Below are positions 1 through 5,871 of a DNA stretch of 5,871 nucleotides, piece after piece (the first letter of the stretch is position 1; every line of letters starts with the position of its first letter). Under the pieces are notes generated by a model. The model had not been told where the DNA came from. It searched no databases and worked only from the letters and a program-made list of their open reading frames with translations. The translations under genes were made by a program, and so were the position numbers. The stretch comes from Bacteroidia bacterium (GTDB taxonomy: Bacteria > Bacteroidota > Bacteroidia > Bacteroidales > UBA5342): positions 1 to 5,871 of the forward strand of contig JAUIMD010000143.1 in the NCBI GenBank assembly GCA_030433225.1, written 5' to 3'.

Positions 1-1693
1 AGTTGAAGTTGTTTTTATCGAGCCGGTGTACAAAGTTTAAAAACGATTCACGCGTGCGCTCCTTGTTGCTTAACCCCATAAATATGGTGTTGGGTTGCAG
101 GGATAAAAAACCATAGGCACGCACAATTTCATCCATCCCTTCGTAAACACTGCGGCATTTGTGTTTTTGTATGGAAAATCCATCTTTATCGGGAGGGGAA
201 AATGCATCCTGCCGCAGCAGCAATTCCTCGCTGGTTTCAATCAAATCAAAAGCCGATAAAATGCCGAGCCTGCCTACAATGCTTTTTCCAAACTCAATGA
301 GTTCAGGGCGTGCTTTTTCATCGCCCGAAAACATGATAACGTTGGGGCGCCAGTTGCGTGATTCGAGGTTGGGGTCTTTCACCCGTTTCAGCCCCGATTT
401 AATGACCGAGGCCCAGAAACTGCCCCAGGCATCGCCTCCCTGCAAGGCCAGCTCTTTACGGCGGATGTAATAAAATACCAGGCCCAATACAATAATTGCG
501 GCTACCATGGCCACAAAATCCAACTGAATCATTACCAGTATACATGCCAGCGCACCAATGATACTCACCCATGCCGGTGCTTTAAAACTTGGCCTGAAAT
601 CGGCACTGGTCAACGATTCAAAGGCGCAACTGATATTTAAAAAACCGTATGTGGTAATAAAAAAGATGGAAACAATACGGGCAATTACATCCAGTTCGCC
701 AATTAAAATTCCGGCTTCGGCAATTAAAAATGTCAGCAGCAGGGCATTGCGGGGTTCGTTGGCCTCACCGGTACCTTTGGCAAAAAATTTATGGGTGATT
801 TTATCAACAGCAGTTGCCTGTAAAATGCGGGGTGCCCCCAAAATGCTTCCCAGCGCCGACGAGAGCGTGGCGCCCCAAATACCTGCCACTACCAGTTGCG
901 GTATCCATGCAATTTTCAGGAGAACTTCCGAATCATACGCCAGTAAATCGTGATTTACGGTTTTGGATAAAAACAAGGTGAGCAGAATGTATACCACCAG
1001 CCCCACTACAATGGCCAAAATGGCTCCCAGTGGGATGGATTTTTTAGGGTCTTTTAAATCGCCGGACATGGATACACCCGCCTCGAAACCGGTAACTGCC
1101 GGGAAAAAAATACCGAACAGTACCATAAGCGGCACCTCGTAATTGGATTTTACCACATCGGTGGGAATAGGAATTTCCTGGTTGTGGCCAATAAATATTG
1201 ACAACAATGAAAGCCCGATGGCTGTCATAATAACATACTGGGTTTTTATGGCCAGTGAGGTGCTGATAAATGTAATGACGGTTACTGTAAACAATATGAT
1301 GGAACCGCAAATTTGAATGTTTTGCTTGGTCACCCCAAAATTCCAGTATCCTAAAAAGCTTTCGGCAAACCCAATCAGGTAAAGGCTTACACTAAACGAA
1401 AGCCCAACAAAAAGTGCCAGCCCAAGCGTACCGCCAATAGGAAGCCCCAGGCTGCGCGAAATCATGTAATAGGTTCCACCTGCCTGTACTTTTTTGTCTG
1501 TGGCTATGGAGCTTACGCTAAGCCCCGTTGTAGCCGAAATAATGTGCGCAACAATGATAATGCCTATGGTTGCCATTAACCCGGCCTGCCCAATAATCAT
1601 GGGTAAACGCAGGTACATAATAACGCCTAAAATGGTGAGGATGGATGGCGTGAAAACTCCGCCGAAGGTTCCAAATTTGTTGTTCTTTGCCAA
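1..1693 (-). CDS. SLC12-type cation-chloride cotransporter-like permease (APC superfamily), 3' end outside window
   Basis: This is an inner-membrane secondary transporter, probably moving inorganic ions rather than amino acids. The frame is open for 564 codons to the left edge with no stop. Residues 7-30 (KFGTFGGVFTP, then ILGVIMYLRLP) carry the SLC12 TM1 signature; GGTYYMISRSLG (72-83), FFPAVTG (196-202) and SGDLKDP (210-216) also fit. I count about 12 membrane segments up to residue 409, then a soluble C-terminal domain (about 410 onward, with NWRPNV at 447-452). Compared with animal NKCC/KCC from memory, Y105, P198 and T201 match K+ ligands, A275-x-x-S278-S279 matches the NKCC Na+ site, and Y349 matches a Cl- site tyrosine; the TM1 Asn is T20. 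There is no in-frame ATG between the upstream stop (1760-1762) and TM1. TTG at 1693, giving MAKNNKFGTF, best fits the family N-terminus; CTG at 1702 is the alternative. Databases may call such proteins amino acid permease. Family assignment is firm; substrates are inferred. Confidence 0.9.
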   Translation of the reverse strand, partial: MAKNNKFGTFGGVFTPSILTILGVIMYLRLPMIIGQAGLMATIGIIIVAHIISATTGLSVSSIATDKKVQAGGTYYMISRSLGLPIGGTLGLALFVGLSFSVSLYLIGFAESFLGYWNFGVTKQNIQICGSIILFTVTVITFISTSLAIKTQYVIMTAIGLSLLSIFIGHNQEIPIPTDVVKSNYEVPLMVLFGIFFPAVTGFEAGVSMSGDLKDPKKSIPLGAILAIVVGLVVYILLTLFLSKTVNHDLLAYDSEVLLKIAWIPQLVVAGIWGATLSSALGSILGAPRILQATAVDKITHKFFAKGTGEANEPRNALLLTFLIAEAGILIGELDVIARIVSIFFITTYGFLNISCAFESLTSADFRPSFKAPAWVSIIGALACILVMIQLDFVAMVAAIIVLGLVFYYIRRKELALQGGDAWGSFWASVIKSGLKRVKDPNLESRNWRPNVIMFSGDEKARPELIEFGKSIVGRLGILSAFDLIETSEELLLRQDAFSPPDKDGFSIQKHKCRSVYEGMDEIVRAYGFLSLQPNTIFMGLSNKERTRESFLNFVHRLDKNNFN

Positions 1694-1716
1694 GTTTTTC
1701 AGATTTTGGGTGCACT

Positions 1717-1724
1717 CAAATTTA
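1717..1724 (-). promoter_or_regulatory. Candidate Bacteroidota -7 promoter element for the SLC12-type gene
   Basis: On the minus strand this reads TAAATTTG, an exact match to the Bacteroidota -7 consensus TAnnTTTG. It lies 23 nt before the proposed TTG start, which would give a short leader. I find no good TTTG-type -33 element at the expected spacing of about 19 nt, so this is a half-supported promoter. Confidence 0.45.
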
Positions 1725-1732
1725 GCTAAATT
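1719..1732. promoter_or_regulatory. 14-bp perfect palindrome, candidate operator
   Basis: AATTTAGCTAAATT is its own reverse complement over all 14 bases. It lies 25 nt upstream of the proposed transporter start and overlaps the candidate -7 element by six bases. A dimeric regulator bound here would block that promoter. The regulator is unknown; the site does not resemble the Crp (TGTGA-N6-TCACA) or Fnr (TTGAT-N4-ATCAA) consensus. Confidence 0.45.
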
Positions 1733-1738
1733 CCCATG

Positions 1739-1794
1739 GATTAATGCCAGACACAACCATTAAAATATGGGGAGATTTAACGACGATTAATGCC
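1739..1794. repeat. Pair of 10-bp direct repeats upstream of the SLC12-type gene
   Basis: GATTAATGCC occurs at 1739-1748 and again at 1785-1794, 46 bp start to start, both inside the 118-bp gap between the barrel gene and the transporter gene. The rest of the gap holds no other gene and no recognisable terminator. The copies could be paired protein-binding sites or chance. Confidence 0.35.
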
Positions 1795-1811
1795 TTTGAT
1801 GGATTAGCTGG

Positions 1812-2495
1812 CTACTGTTTACCGGCGCCAATGGGGATGTTCACTTTAAAAAACAGGCTTTGGTTTTTTGTATTGGCCTTGTTTTTATACACATCCACCA
1901 GGCCCTGGTAATATTTTATACCAACCGACATGCCCCAGCCTTTTAAAAACTTAAAGCCTGCACCACCGGTAAACCCTGCATCCAGCCGATGGATATCGTC
2001 GTGGTTGTAAAACCGCTTGCGTGTTTCTATGTCATCGTTTATGGCATCAAACTGAACATAGGGCCTGTGCATTAGTCCGAACTGTGGCCCCAGTTCCACA
2101 TAAAACCGGTTATCGAAACGGTACTTTGCCAGGGCAGGCACTACGAAGTAATTGATAAATTGCGAATAGGTACCTTCTTCCTCCTGCAGCTCGATGTTTA
2201 AAAACTCGAGGTCGGACGGGCCGAGTTTATTGGCACCCATATCGGCTTTCACCAAAACGCCCGTGTACATATACAGGTTTTCTTTTAGCAGGATATCAAA
2301 ATAAAACCCAATATTAAATGTGCGAAGTGTTCCCGAATTGTCGAGCGACATGATGTTGGATGCATTCATGCCTCCTTCCAGTCCAAACTCAAGACCCGGA
2401 GAATTTAACTTATCGCCCAGTAATATGGAGATGAGCACCTGTGATTTTACAGCCATCGACAGGCAGAGAAAAAATACGGCGAAGTACAGCTTCAT
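1812..2495 (-). CDS. Outer-membrane beta-barrel protein, PorT/Omp_b-brl_2-like, function unknown
   Basis: The 227-residue product starts with a signal peptide (hydrophobic residues 3-16, probable cleavage near S18/Q19). The mature protein has alternating hydrophobic and polar stretches, glycines and aromatics typical of a small 8- to 10-strand outer-membrane barrel. The stretch LLGDKLNSPGLEFGLEGG (25-42), the VVPALAKYRF segment (118-127) and ELGPQFGLM (134-142) resemble the Bacteroidota PorT-like barrel family, and the last strand is SLFFKVNIPIG (213-223). An acidic stretch (IELQEEEG, 101-108) and a charged region (153-170, ending NHDDIHR) are probably surface loops. The ATG at 2495 is preceded by an A-rich leader with no Shine-Dalgarno sequence, usual for the phylum. 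It lies 95 nt after ccsBA with no obvious terminator between them, so read-through from ccsBA is possible. Nothing in the sequence gives a specific substrate or partner. Confidence 0.82.
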   Translation of the reverse strand: MKLYFAVFFLCLSMAVKSQVLISILLGDKLNSPGLEFGLEGGMNASNIMSLDNSGTLRTFNIGFYFDILLKENLYMYTGVLVKADMGANKLGPSDLEFLNIELQEEEGTYSQFINYFVVPALAKYRFDNRFYVELGPQFGLMHRPYVQFDAINDDIETRKRFYNHDDIHRLDAGFTGGAGFKFLKGWGMSVGIKYYQGLVDVYKNKANTKNQSLFFKVNIPIGAGKQ

Positions 2496-2538
2496 TTTTT
2501 TAGGTTTACAATTGTTAGTGTCCCGCGTGTATGCGTGA

Positions 2539-2574
2539 CTTTATGTAAAGATAAACAAATGATTTACGCAAAAA
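2539..2574 (-). promoter_or_regulatory. Weak candidate promoter with a dyad, upstream of the barrel gene
   Basis: The minus strand has TATCTTTA (2546-2553), one base off TAnnTTTG, with TTTTTG (2569-2574) 15 bp upstream, closer than the usual spacing of about 19. A 12-bp dyad, CTTTA-TG-TAAAG (2539-2550), overlaps the -7 candidate. The region is AT-rich, so both matches could be chance. Confidence 0.25.
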
Positions 2575-2590
2575 CACAATTTTAAAGCCC

Positions 2591-5500
2591 TTATTGTTTC
2601 TTTCTTTTGTTGTTTAATGGGCTCATTTTTATGTAATTGAAGTACGAGGCCAGCAACAGAACCAGAATAAATCCTACTACATAGTATACAAATACGGGAA
2701 CGGGCACGCTATCTCCGGCAGCATACGAGTGCATTCCTGAGAGGTAGTAATTAACCCCAAAATACGTCATAAGTATAGCACTAAACCCCACTACACTTAA
2801 CGCATTGTAGGCATATACTCCTTTTAATCCCGGGATGTAGCGAGCATGCGTAATAATGGTATACACTATGATCGAAATTAAAGCCCAGGTTTCCTTAGGG
2901 TCCCATCCCCAATACCTTCCCCACGATTCGTTGGCCCAAACGGCGCCTAAAAATGTACCAATAGTAAGCAGGTAAAGCCCTACAATGAGTGTTTTGTGGT
3001 TGATAACGGTTAAGGTGAGCAGCGTATCGTTAATGCGTAAGCGGTTTTGTGCCGTACGCAGGGTGAGCAGTACCATATTAATAAGTCCCAGCAGCATGCC
3101 AAGGGCCAAAAATCCATAACTGCCGGTAATGATGGATACGTGTAGGGTAAGCCAGTACGATTGCAATACGGGCACCAGGTTGGTAATTTGCGGATCCATA
3201 AAGCTAAGGTTGGCTACCATAAGCGTGAGGGCGGCCAATACGGCTGTGGCAGGCAGGGCAAAGGATGAATAGCGCCGAAATAAAAAACCGGCTCCAATGG
3301 TTACCCAGGCAATAAAAATCATCGACTCGTAACCATTGCTCATGGGCGCATGGCCTGAAATAATCCAGCGCGCTGCAATGCCCAGGGTTTGTACGGTAAA
3401 TGCCAATCCTATCAGGGCATCAAAAATTACCTGTACGTTTTTAGATACTTCTTTACCACTGATAATGAATCCGATGAGAACAAAAATCATTAACACCCCA
3501 AGCAAAGCATATAAAGGAAACAGCTTTTTGAATACGTTCCATTTGTAATAATAAACTTCCAGCTGTGTTTTAAACCCTGACGGTAGGGTGTAGGCGGCCT
3601 TTTGTTGCTGGTAATCGATCATTTGCTGCAGCAATGCTTCTGCCCGGGTATAATCTCCGTTTTGTTTGGCCTGGCTTAAGGCATCCAAATACCGGGGAAA
3701 CACGGTGGCTAAAAAGGTGGAGTCGGCCTTGTTTTGTACATAATTGTGCGCCACTCCCGGGGTCTTCCAGCTTTCCGATTCGGTGTCAGAAACCGGGAAA
3801 ATACGGAGCAAATCGCGATTAAATATGGCATAACAAAGGTTTATTTTTTCATCCACCTTAAGTATTTCTTTGTCGTATTTGGTGCGTTGTGCCGGCGGGA
3901 TGGCATACGTTTTATCCACCAGGCGTTGCAACATGTAAATGGAATCGTGTACCACAAACCTTGAAAAAGCTGCATGTTTGCCGGTTATGTGCAATTGCTC
4001 TTTTAATTCATTATTTGAAACCTTTATCAGTGGAGCTTCCACCCCAAAAGCAGGATTTAAGGTCATTTCCAGAAAAAGCTGGGTGGCTGTCATTTCCAGC
4101 ATTTTTTCGCTTCGTGATATTTTTCGGAACAACTCAGAGGTAAGGGTATACATGGGTTCGGTGCGGCCTTTGTTGTTTTGTACCAGCAACTGCCCAAATT
4201 TTTCGGCATGCGCTGCGTCAATTTGGGTGGATGGTTGTGTTTGTTGGTCAGCAGCTTTTGCTGATACGGTACCCAGGGCCAGGCAAAGGAGCATAGTAAG
4301 CAGTTTATCACTCACTACTGTTTTTCTAAAAAACGAATGCTTATTTACGAGGGATAGCACAATGCCCAGTGTAAGTAAAAAGTATCCGATATACGTGATG
4401 TACGTACCTGCCCAATCGTAATTTACCGACAAAATAGTGCCGCGCTCATCAGCATCGTACGATGACTGAAAAAAGCGGTATCCTCTATGCTTTAAAATGT
4501 TGTTCATATAAATAAGGTAGGGCATAGGCTCTTTTCCTGTTTCGTACAGGGTAACTTCACTGGCAAAGGACGAAGGACTGTTTGAGCCCGGGTAGCGGTC
4601 AATTTTAAAATTATTCAGGTGCAAACTAAAGGGCACCTGAAACGTTTTTCGGCCATAAAAAAGGCCCAATTGGGTTTCCCCCACAGGGGTGAAAAGGGTG
4701 TCGGTATTTATATACTCTTCCCACAACACAATTTCTTTAGGTGGGTTTTGGCCGTAGCTAAGGTCAAAAACATAGCCGGTTTTTCCTTTAGCATGCGGGT
4801 TGTTGCCTGTTTCTACCAACATTATTTCGGCAGACGGTAGCAAGTGTTCAAACAGTATGTTGTATTGAAATACCTTATACAGGGTTTGGGTGGTCAGTAG
4901 CACCGTATCGTTGGATACGTGGGCTTCTTCGGCATTGTCCATCGGAAAAGAAAAAATGGTGGAAGTGGCTTCTGCAAAAAAAGCTCCGTTTTTAAAATAA
5001 ATGGATAAGTCGGCGGGTGCCGGGTTGTTAAACGATACGGTCGTGTTGCCAAAAGTTTTCACTTCTCCTTCCCTCATAAGTACTGAGCCCCGAAACGTTT
5101 TTCCGGCCATAATAAACTGTACCATGGGTATGCCGTTGTCAACTTCTTTCGCCTGTTCGGTTACATTGCGGTACATGCCCTTTAGTACAACGTTTACTTC
5201 GTTGCCGTTTAGGGTTAGGGTTTCATCAAAGGCGCCTTCCATGGTAAAATCTACCGGAAAACTGCGCTGTTGCTTGCCGGCTGTCAGTACCAGGTGGTTT
5301 TCGCTGGTTTGCACGGTGGACGATGCTGCCCCTTCCCGGATGTGCATCATTCCTTCAACACCAAAATAACGTGTAACGGCAGCGCCAAGCAGCATTATTA
5401 CAAACGCCAGGTGGTAAATAAATACTGAAAAGGTTTTTCGCTTGTAGGTTTTTTTTTGGACAATGCGGCCCACCAAATTAATGGCCAGCAATACAAAAAT

Positions 5501-5656
5501 TATTTCCATCCACCGGGTATTGTAAACCATCAGGCGGGCATAGGCCGAGCCGTAATCATTTTCAAGAAAAGTGGCCACCCCCAGGGATGTGCCTGTTACC
5601 AGTAACAAAACAAACATTAACGCAGGTGAAAACAGGAAGCGGGATATACTTTTCAT
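2591..5656 (-). CDS. ccsBA: Fused CcsBA (ResB-CcsA) system II cytochrome c heme lyase
   Basis: This integral membrane protein exports heme and attaches it to CXXCH motifs of apocytochromes c outside the inner membrane. The 1021 residues read in order: CcsB/ResB part with TM helices about 10-30, 49-64 and 76-97, a large periplasmic domain (98-417) and a TM at 418-437; a second hydrophobic, signal-like segment (451-468, ending SAKAAD); a mostly soluble insert (470-711) with GRTEPMYTLTSE (497-508); then the multi-TM CcsA part (about 712-1010). The WWD heme motif is intact (WGRYWGWDPKETW, 912-924). By position and spacing I assign TM-His1 H82, P-His1 H839, TM-His2 H937 and P-His2 H976. The H937-H976 spacing of 39 equals that recalled for Helicobacter hepaticus CcsBA (858 and 897). 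A conserved-looking GHAPMSNGYESM loop (768-779) also fits CcsA. The protein is longer than the Helicobacter fusion (roughly 940 residues) because of the insert. The ATG at 5656 begins a plausible basic N-terminus. No cytochrome c gene lies in the window. Confidence 0.95.
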   Translation of the reverse strand: MKSISRFLFSPALMFVLLLVTGTSLGVATFLENDYGSAYARLMVYNTRWMEIIFVLLAINLVGRIVQKKTYKRKTFSVFIYHLAFVIMLLGAAVTRYFGVEGMMHIREGAASSTVQTSENHLVLTAGKQQRSFPVDFTMEGAFDETLTLNGNEVNVVLKGMYRNVTEQAKEVDNGIPMVQFIMAGKTFRGSVLMREGEVKTFGNTTVSFNNPAPADLSIYFKNGAFFAEATSTIFSFPMDNAEEAHVSNDTVLLTTQTLYKVFQYNILFEHLLPSAEIMLVETGNNPHAKGKTGYVFDLSYGQNPPKEIVLWEEYINTDTLFTPVGETQLGLFYGRKTFQVPFSLHLNNFKIDRYPGSNSPSSFASEVTLYETGKEPMPYLIYMNNILKHRGYRFFQSSYDADERGTILSVNYDWAGTYITYIGYFLLTLGIVLSLVNKHSFFRKTVVSDKLLTMLLCLALGTVSAKAADQQTQPSTQIDAAHAEKFGQLLVQNNKGRTEPMYTLTSELFRKISRSEKMLEMTATQLFLEMTLNPAFGVEAPLIKVSNNELKEQLHITGKHAAFSRFVVHDSIYMLQRLVDKTYAIPPAQRTKYDKEILKVDEKINLCYAIFNRDLLRIFPVSDTESESWKTPGVAHNYVQNKADSTFLATVFPRYLDALSQAKQNGDYTRAEALLQQMIDYQQQKAAYTLPSGFKTQLEVYYYKWNVFKKLFPLYALLGVLMIFVLIGFIISGKEVSKNVQVIFDALIGLAFTVQTLGIAARWIISGHAPMSNGYESMIFIAWVTIGAGFLFRRYSSFALPATAVLAALTLMVANLSFMDPQITNLVPVLQSYWLTLHVSIITGSYGFLALGMLLGLINMVLLTLRTAQNRLRINDTLLTLTVINHKTLIVGLYLLTIGTFLGAVWANESWGRYWGWDPKETWALISIIVYTIITHARYIPGLKGVYAYNALSVVGFSAILMTYFGVNYYLSGMHSYAAGDSVPVPVFVYYVVGFILVLLLASYFNYIKMSPLNNKRKKQ

Positions 5657-5681
5657 GCCAAATTGGTTTTAAATCTGTTTT

Positions 5682-5720
5682 AAAAAAACAAACCGGAAGC
5701 GTTCATTCTTATCCGGTTTG
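5682..5720 (-). terminator. Intrinsic terminator of the Crp/Fnr-type gene, overlapping its coding end
   Basis: The minus strand forms a perfect 9-bp stem, CAAACCGGA (5712-5720) with TCCGGTTTG (5689-5697), around a 14-nt loop, followed directly by seven T residues (5688-5682). The first arm is the last three sense codons (Gln-Thr-Gly) and the TAA stop lies at the start of the loop. On the plus strand no T-tract follows the hairpin, so it should act only on minus-strand transcription. Confidence 0.85.
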
Positions 5721-5871
5721 CATGATTCGTTTTAGTTTATCAATATCCAATATTTCAATGTAGTTGGGCTCCAGGTGAATGACTTTGTCTTTGTCGAATT
5801 CTTTTAATATGCGCACTACACTTTCCTTGGTCATTCCGGTGAGTTCGCCCAGTTCCTGCCGCGAGAGCAGG
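5709..5871 (-). CDS. Crp/Fnr-family transcription regulator, C-terminal 53 residues
   Basis: Only the DNA-binding end is in the window; the cyclic-nucleotide-binding-type sensor domain would lie beyond 5871. The fragment starts LLSRQELGELTG, then TKESVVRILKEF, which is the winged helix-turn-helix of the Crp/Fnr family. Counting from the first visible residue, E16 and R20 of the recognition helix align with E181 and R185 of E. coli CRP. K15 replaces CRP R180, and V19 stands where FNR has the Ser that reads its TTGAT site. The visible part therefore looks nearer to CRP than to FNR in its reading residues, though the ligand (cNMP, Fe-S, heme or none) cannot be judged here. The gene ends 52 nt before ccsBA in the same direction, with a terminator between. 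Control of the neighbouring cytochrome maturation gene is plausible but not shown. Confidence 0.88.
   Translation of the reverse strand, partial: LLSRQELGELTGMTKESVVRILKEFDKDKVIHLEPNYIEILDIDKLKRIMQTG

Noticed and set aside
159..953. Plus-strand open frames of 103 and 131 codons (159-470 and 558-953)
   Set aside because: They are antisense to the transporter coding sequence, and their translations have low-complexity Ser/Pro/Lys-rich composition with no motif.
1044..1715. Two minus-strand open frames (1044-1310 and 1518-1715) inside the transporter region
   Set aside because: They lie in a different frame from the continuous SLC12-type reading frame, which is open from 1693 to the left edge and carries the family motifs. 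Their products show no family-like features.
1722..1760. 12-codon minus-strand open frame starting with ATG upstream of the transporter gene
   Set aside because: It could be a leader peptide, but it begins upstream of the candidate promoter element and has no regulatory codon run, so nothing supports translation.
2496..2590. Intrinsic terminator after ccsBA
   Set aside because: The gap has T-runs on the minus strand but no GC-containing stem in front of them; only 5-bp AT-rich arms are visible.
3336..5369. Several plus-strand open frames of 62 to 160 codons opposite ccsBA
   Set aside because: They overlap one another and lie antisense to a clearly conserved protein. None shows a domain, signal peptide or plausible start context.
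5657..5708. Crp or Fnr binding site next to ccsBA
   Set aside because: I looked for TGTGA-N6-TCACA and TTGAT-N4-ATCAA type dyads between the regulator and ccsBA and found none.
1..5871. A new multigene defence, mobile or biosynthetic system
   Set aside because: All four genes belong to recognisable families with housekeeping or transport roles. No transposase, integrase, toxin, nuclease, repeat array or biosynthetic enzyme is visible.

Overview
The window is from a bacterium of the phylum Bacteroidota. Three things point there. The cytochrome c synthetase is the long fused CcsB-CcsA form with a large extra periplasmic segment. There is a small outer-membrane beta-barrel protein of the PorT/Omp_b-brl_2 type. 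Start sites lack clear Shine-Dalgarno sequences, and one start is preceded by a TAnnTTTG-type -7 element. Order and genus cannot be fixed from this sequence.

All genes lie on the minus strand, so transcription runs from high to low coordinates. (a) 5709-5871 is the 3' end of a Crp/Fnr-type transcription regulator, cut by the window edge. It ends in a strong intrinsic terminator whose first stem arm is the last three sense codons. (b) 2591-5656 encodes a 1021-residue CcsBA system II cytochrome c heme lyase with all four expected heme-handling histidines and an intact WWD motif. (c) 1812-2495 encodes a 227-residue secreted outer-membrane beta-barrel protein of unknown function. (d) 1-1693 is the first 564 codons of an SLC12-type cation-chloride cotransporter-like permease, which runs off the left edge. 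It carries an NKCC-like set of predicted Na+, K+ and Cl- site residues and apparently starts at TTG.

Gaps are short: 52 nt (a-b), 95 nt (b-c) and 118 nt (c-d). The 118-nt gap holds the clearest regulatory structure: a 14-bp perfect palindrome overlapping a TAAATTTG -7 candidate, and a 10-bp direct repeat further upstream. The genes do not form an obvious single pathway. CcsBA serves respiratory cytochrome maturation, and a Crp/Fnr regulator is a plausible neighbour for respiratory control. The barrel protein and the ion transporter look like separate units that share orientation.

I see no mobile element, CRISPR array, tRNA or rRNA, and no evidence of a new multigene system. The points most worth a second look are the intergenic palindrome, the coding-overlapping terminator with little room for a ccsBA promoter, the mid-protein insert of CcsBA, and the ion-site pattern of the transporter.
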